Source: DASZTU01 sp035547675
GTDB lineage: Bacteria > Pseudomonadota > Alphaproteobacteria > Rhizobiales > Devosiaceae
Length of the DNA stretch: 6,369 bases
Direction: 5' to 3'
Assembly (NCBI GenBank): GCA_035547675.1
Contig: DASZUI010000011.1
Location: forward strand, 1 to 6,369
The notes beneath the pieces were generated by a model. The model made no database searches and had not been told where the DNA came from. It worked only from the letters and a program-made list of their open reading frames with translations. A program made the position numbers and the translations under genes. This document shows, one piece after another, positions 6,276 through 6,369 of this stretch (position 1 is its first letter; every line of letters starts with the position of its first letter).

Positions 6276-6313
6276 TCATTCCGTTCCGAGTTTGATGATT
6301 CGGAGCGGGATGA
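6276..6313 (+). promoter_or_regulatory. Hairpin burying the transposase ribosome binding site and start codon
   Basis: Bases 6276-6289 (TCATTCCGTTCCGA) can pair with 6300-6313 (TCGGAGCGGGATGA): 14 consecutive pairs including two G-U, around a 10-nt loop (6290-6299). The right arm contains GGAG (6302-6305) and ATG 6310-6312, plus the first base of the alternative ATG 6313. In a transcript reading in from the flippase gene both signals would be blocked. Confidence 0.6.
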
Positions 6314-6369
6314 TGCTTCAGCCGAAGCGCTATGAGTTGACCCAGGCGCAATGGGAGCGGATCGCTCCC
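6310..6369 (+). CDS. IS5-family-like transposase, N-terminal 20 codons (partial)
   Basis: Translation from ATG 6310 gives MMLQPKRYELTQAQWERIAP, open to the window edge. RYELTxxQWERIAP is the usual opening of the DUF4096-type N-terminal domain found in orfA or full-length transposases of IS5-family elements (IS427-like groups). The second ATG at 6313 is an equally good start: GGAG at 6302-6305 is 4 nt from the first and 7 nt from the second. The rest, including the DDE catalytic domain, lies outside the window, so whether the copy is intact or needs a frameshift cannot be said. Confidence 0.75.
   Translation, partial: MMLQPKRYELTQAQWERIAP

Larger units (their letters stand above)
6217..6369 (+). 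mobile_element. Left end of an IS5-family-like insertion sequence, cut by the window edge
   Basis: Identified from the transposase start at 6310. A plausible outer end is CTAG at 6229-6232 followed by GGCCAATCGACATTCA; IS5-family elements often insert at short TA-type or CTAG-type sites, so the true edge is probably within 6229-6233, but the right end is not visible and the terminal repeat cannot be checked. The 6260-6271 segment GCGCTTGAGCGC is a small palindrome (5-bp arms). Bases 6217-6228 probably belong to the flippase side. Confidence 0.6.

Noticed and set aside
1..6369. CRISPR array, tRNA, rRNA, toxin-antitoxin or defence genes
   Set aside because: No regularly spaced direct repeats, no tRNA-like cloverleaf noticed, and all sizeable real genes are accounted for.

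Overview
The window is GC-rich (roughly two thirds G+C by eye) and dense in genes. Its proteins read like those of a Hyphomicrobiales-type alphaproteobacterium; a Devosia-like relative would fit, but genus is a guess from protein style, not a measurement. The core is part of a Wzx/Wzy-dependent polysaccharide (exopolysaccharide or O-antigen) locus.

Layout. Positions 1-492 (+): 3' end of an APH/RdoA-like small-molecule kinase whose start lies outside the window. Positions 456-670: a long imperfect palindromic repeat lying between two convergent genes and overlapping the end of the kinase gene. Positions 4672-673 (-): a three-gene run in the order GT4 glycosyltransferase, undecaprenyl-phosphate sugar-1-phosphate transferase (WcaJ/ExoY type), O-antigen ligase/Wzy-type polymerase; the last two overlap by one base. 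Positions 4673-4839: divergent intergenic region with a perfect 14-bp palindrome. Positions 4840-6216 (+): Wzx-type flippase. Positions 6217-6369: the left end of an IS5-family-like insertion sequence with the first 20 codons of its transposase.

How the genes fit together. The priming transferase would load the first sugar phosphate on undecaprenyl phosphate. The GT4 enzyme would add a later sugar. The flippase would move the lipid-linked unit to the periplasmic face, and the Wzy/WaaL-fold protein would polymerise (or ligate) it. Export and chain-length proteins (Wza/Wzc types) and further glycosyltransferases are not in the window, so the locus is incomplete here.

The least expected signal is in the repeats. 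An 18-bp sequence occurs three times, always at or immediately beyond the 3' end of a gene (kinase, polymerase, flippase). It lies in the same reading frame each time, so it codes for SHS(A/P)GP. Two of the copies form the outer arms of the 215-bp palindrome. The second signal is a 14-bp predicted stem in front of the transposase that would bury both its ribosome binding site and its start codon. I see no CRISPR array, tRNA, rRNA or new defence-type system.
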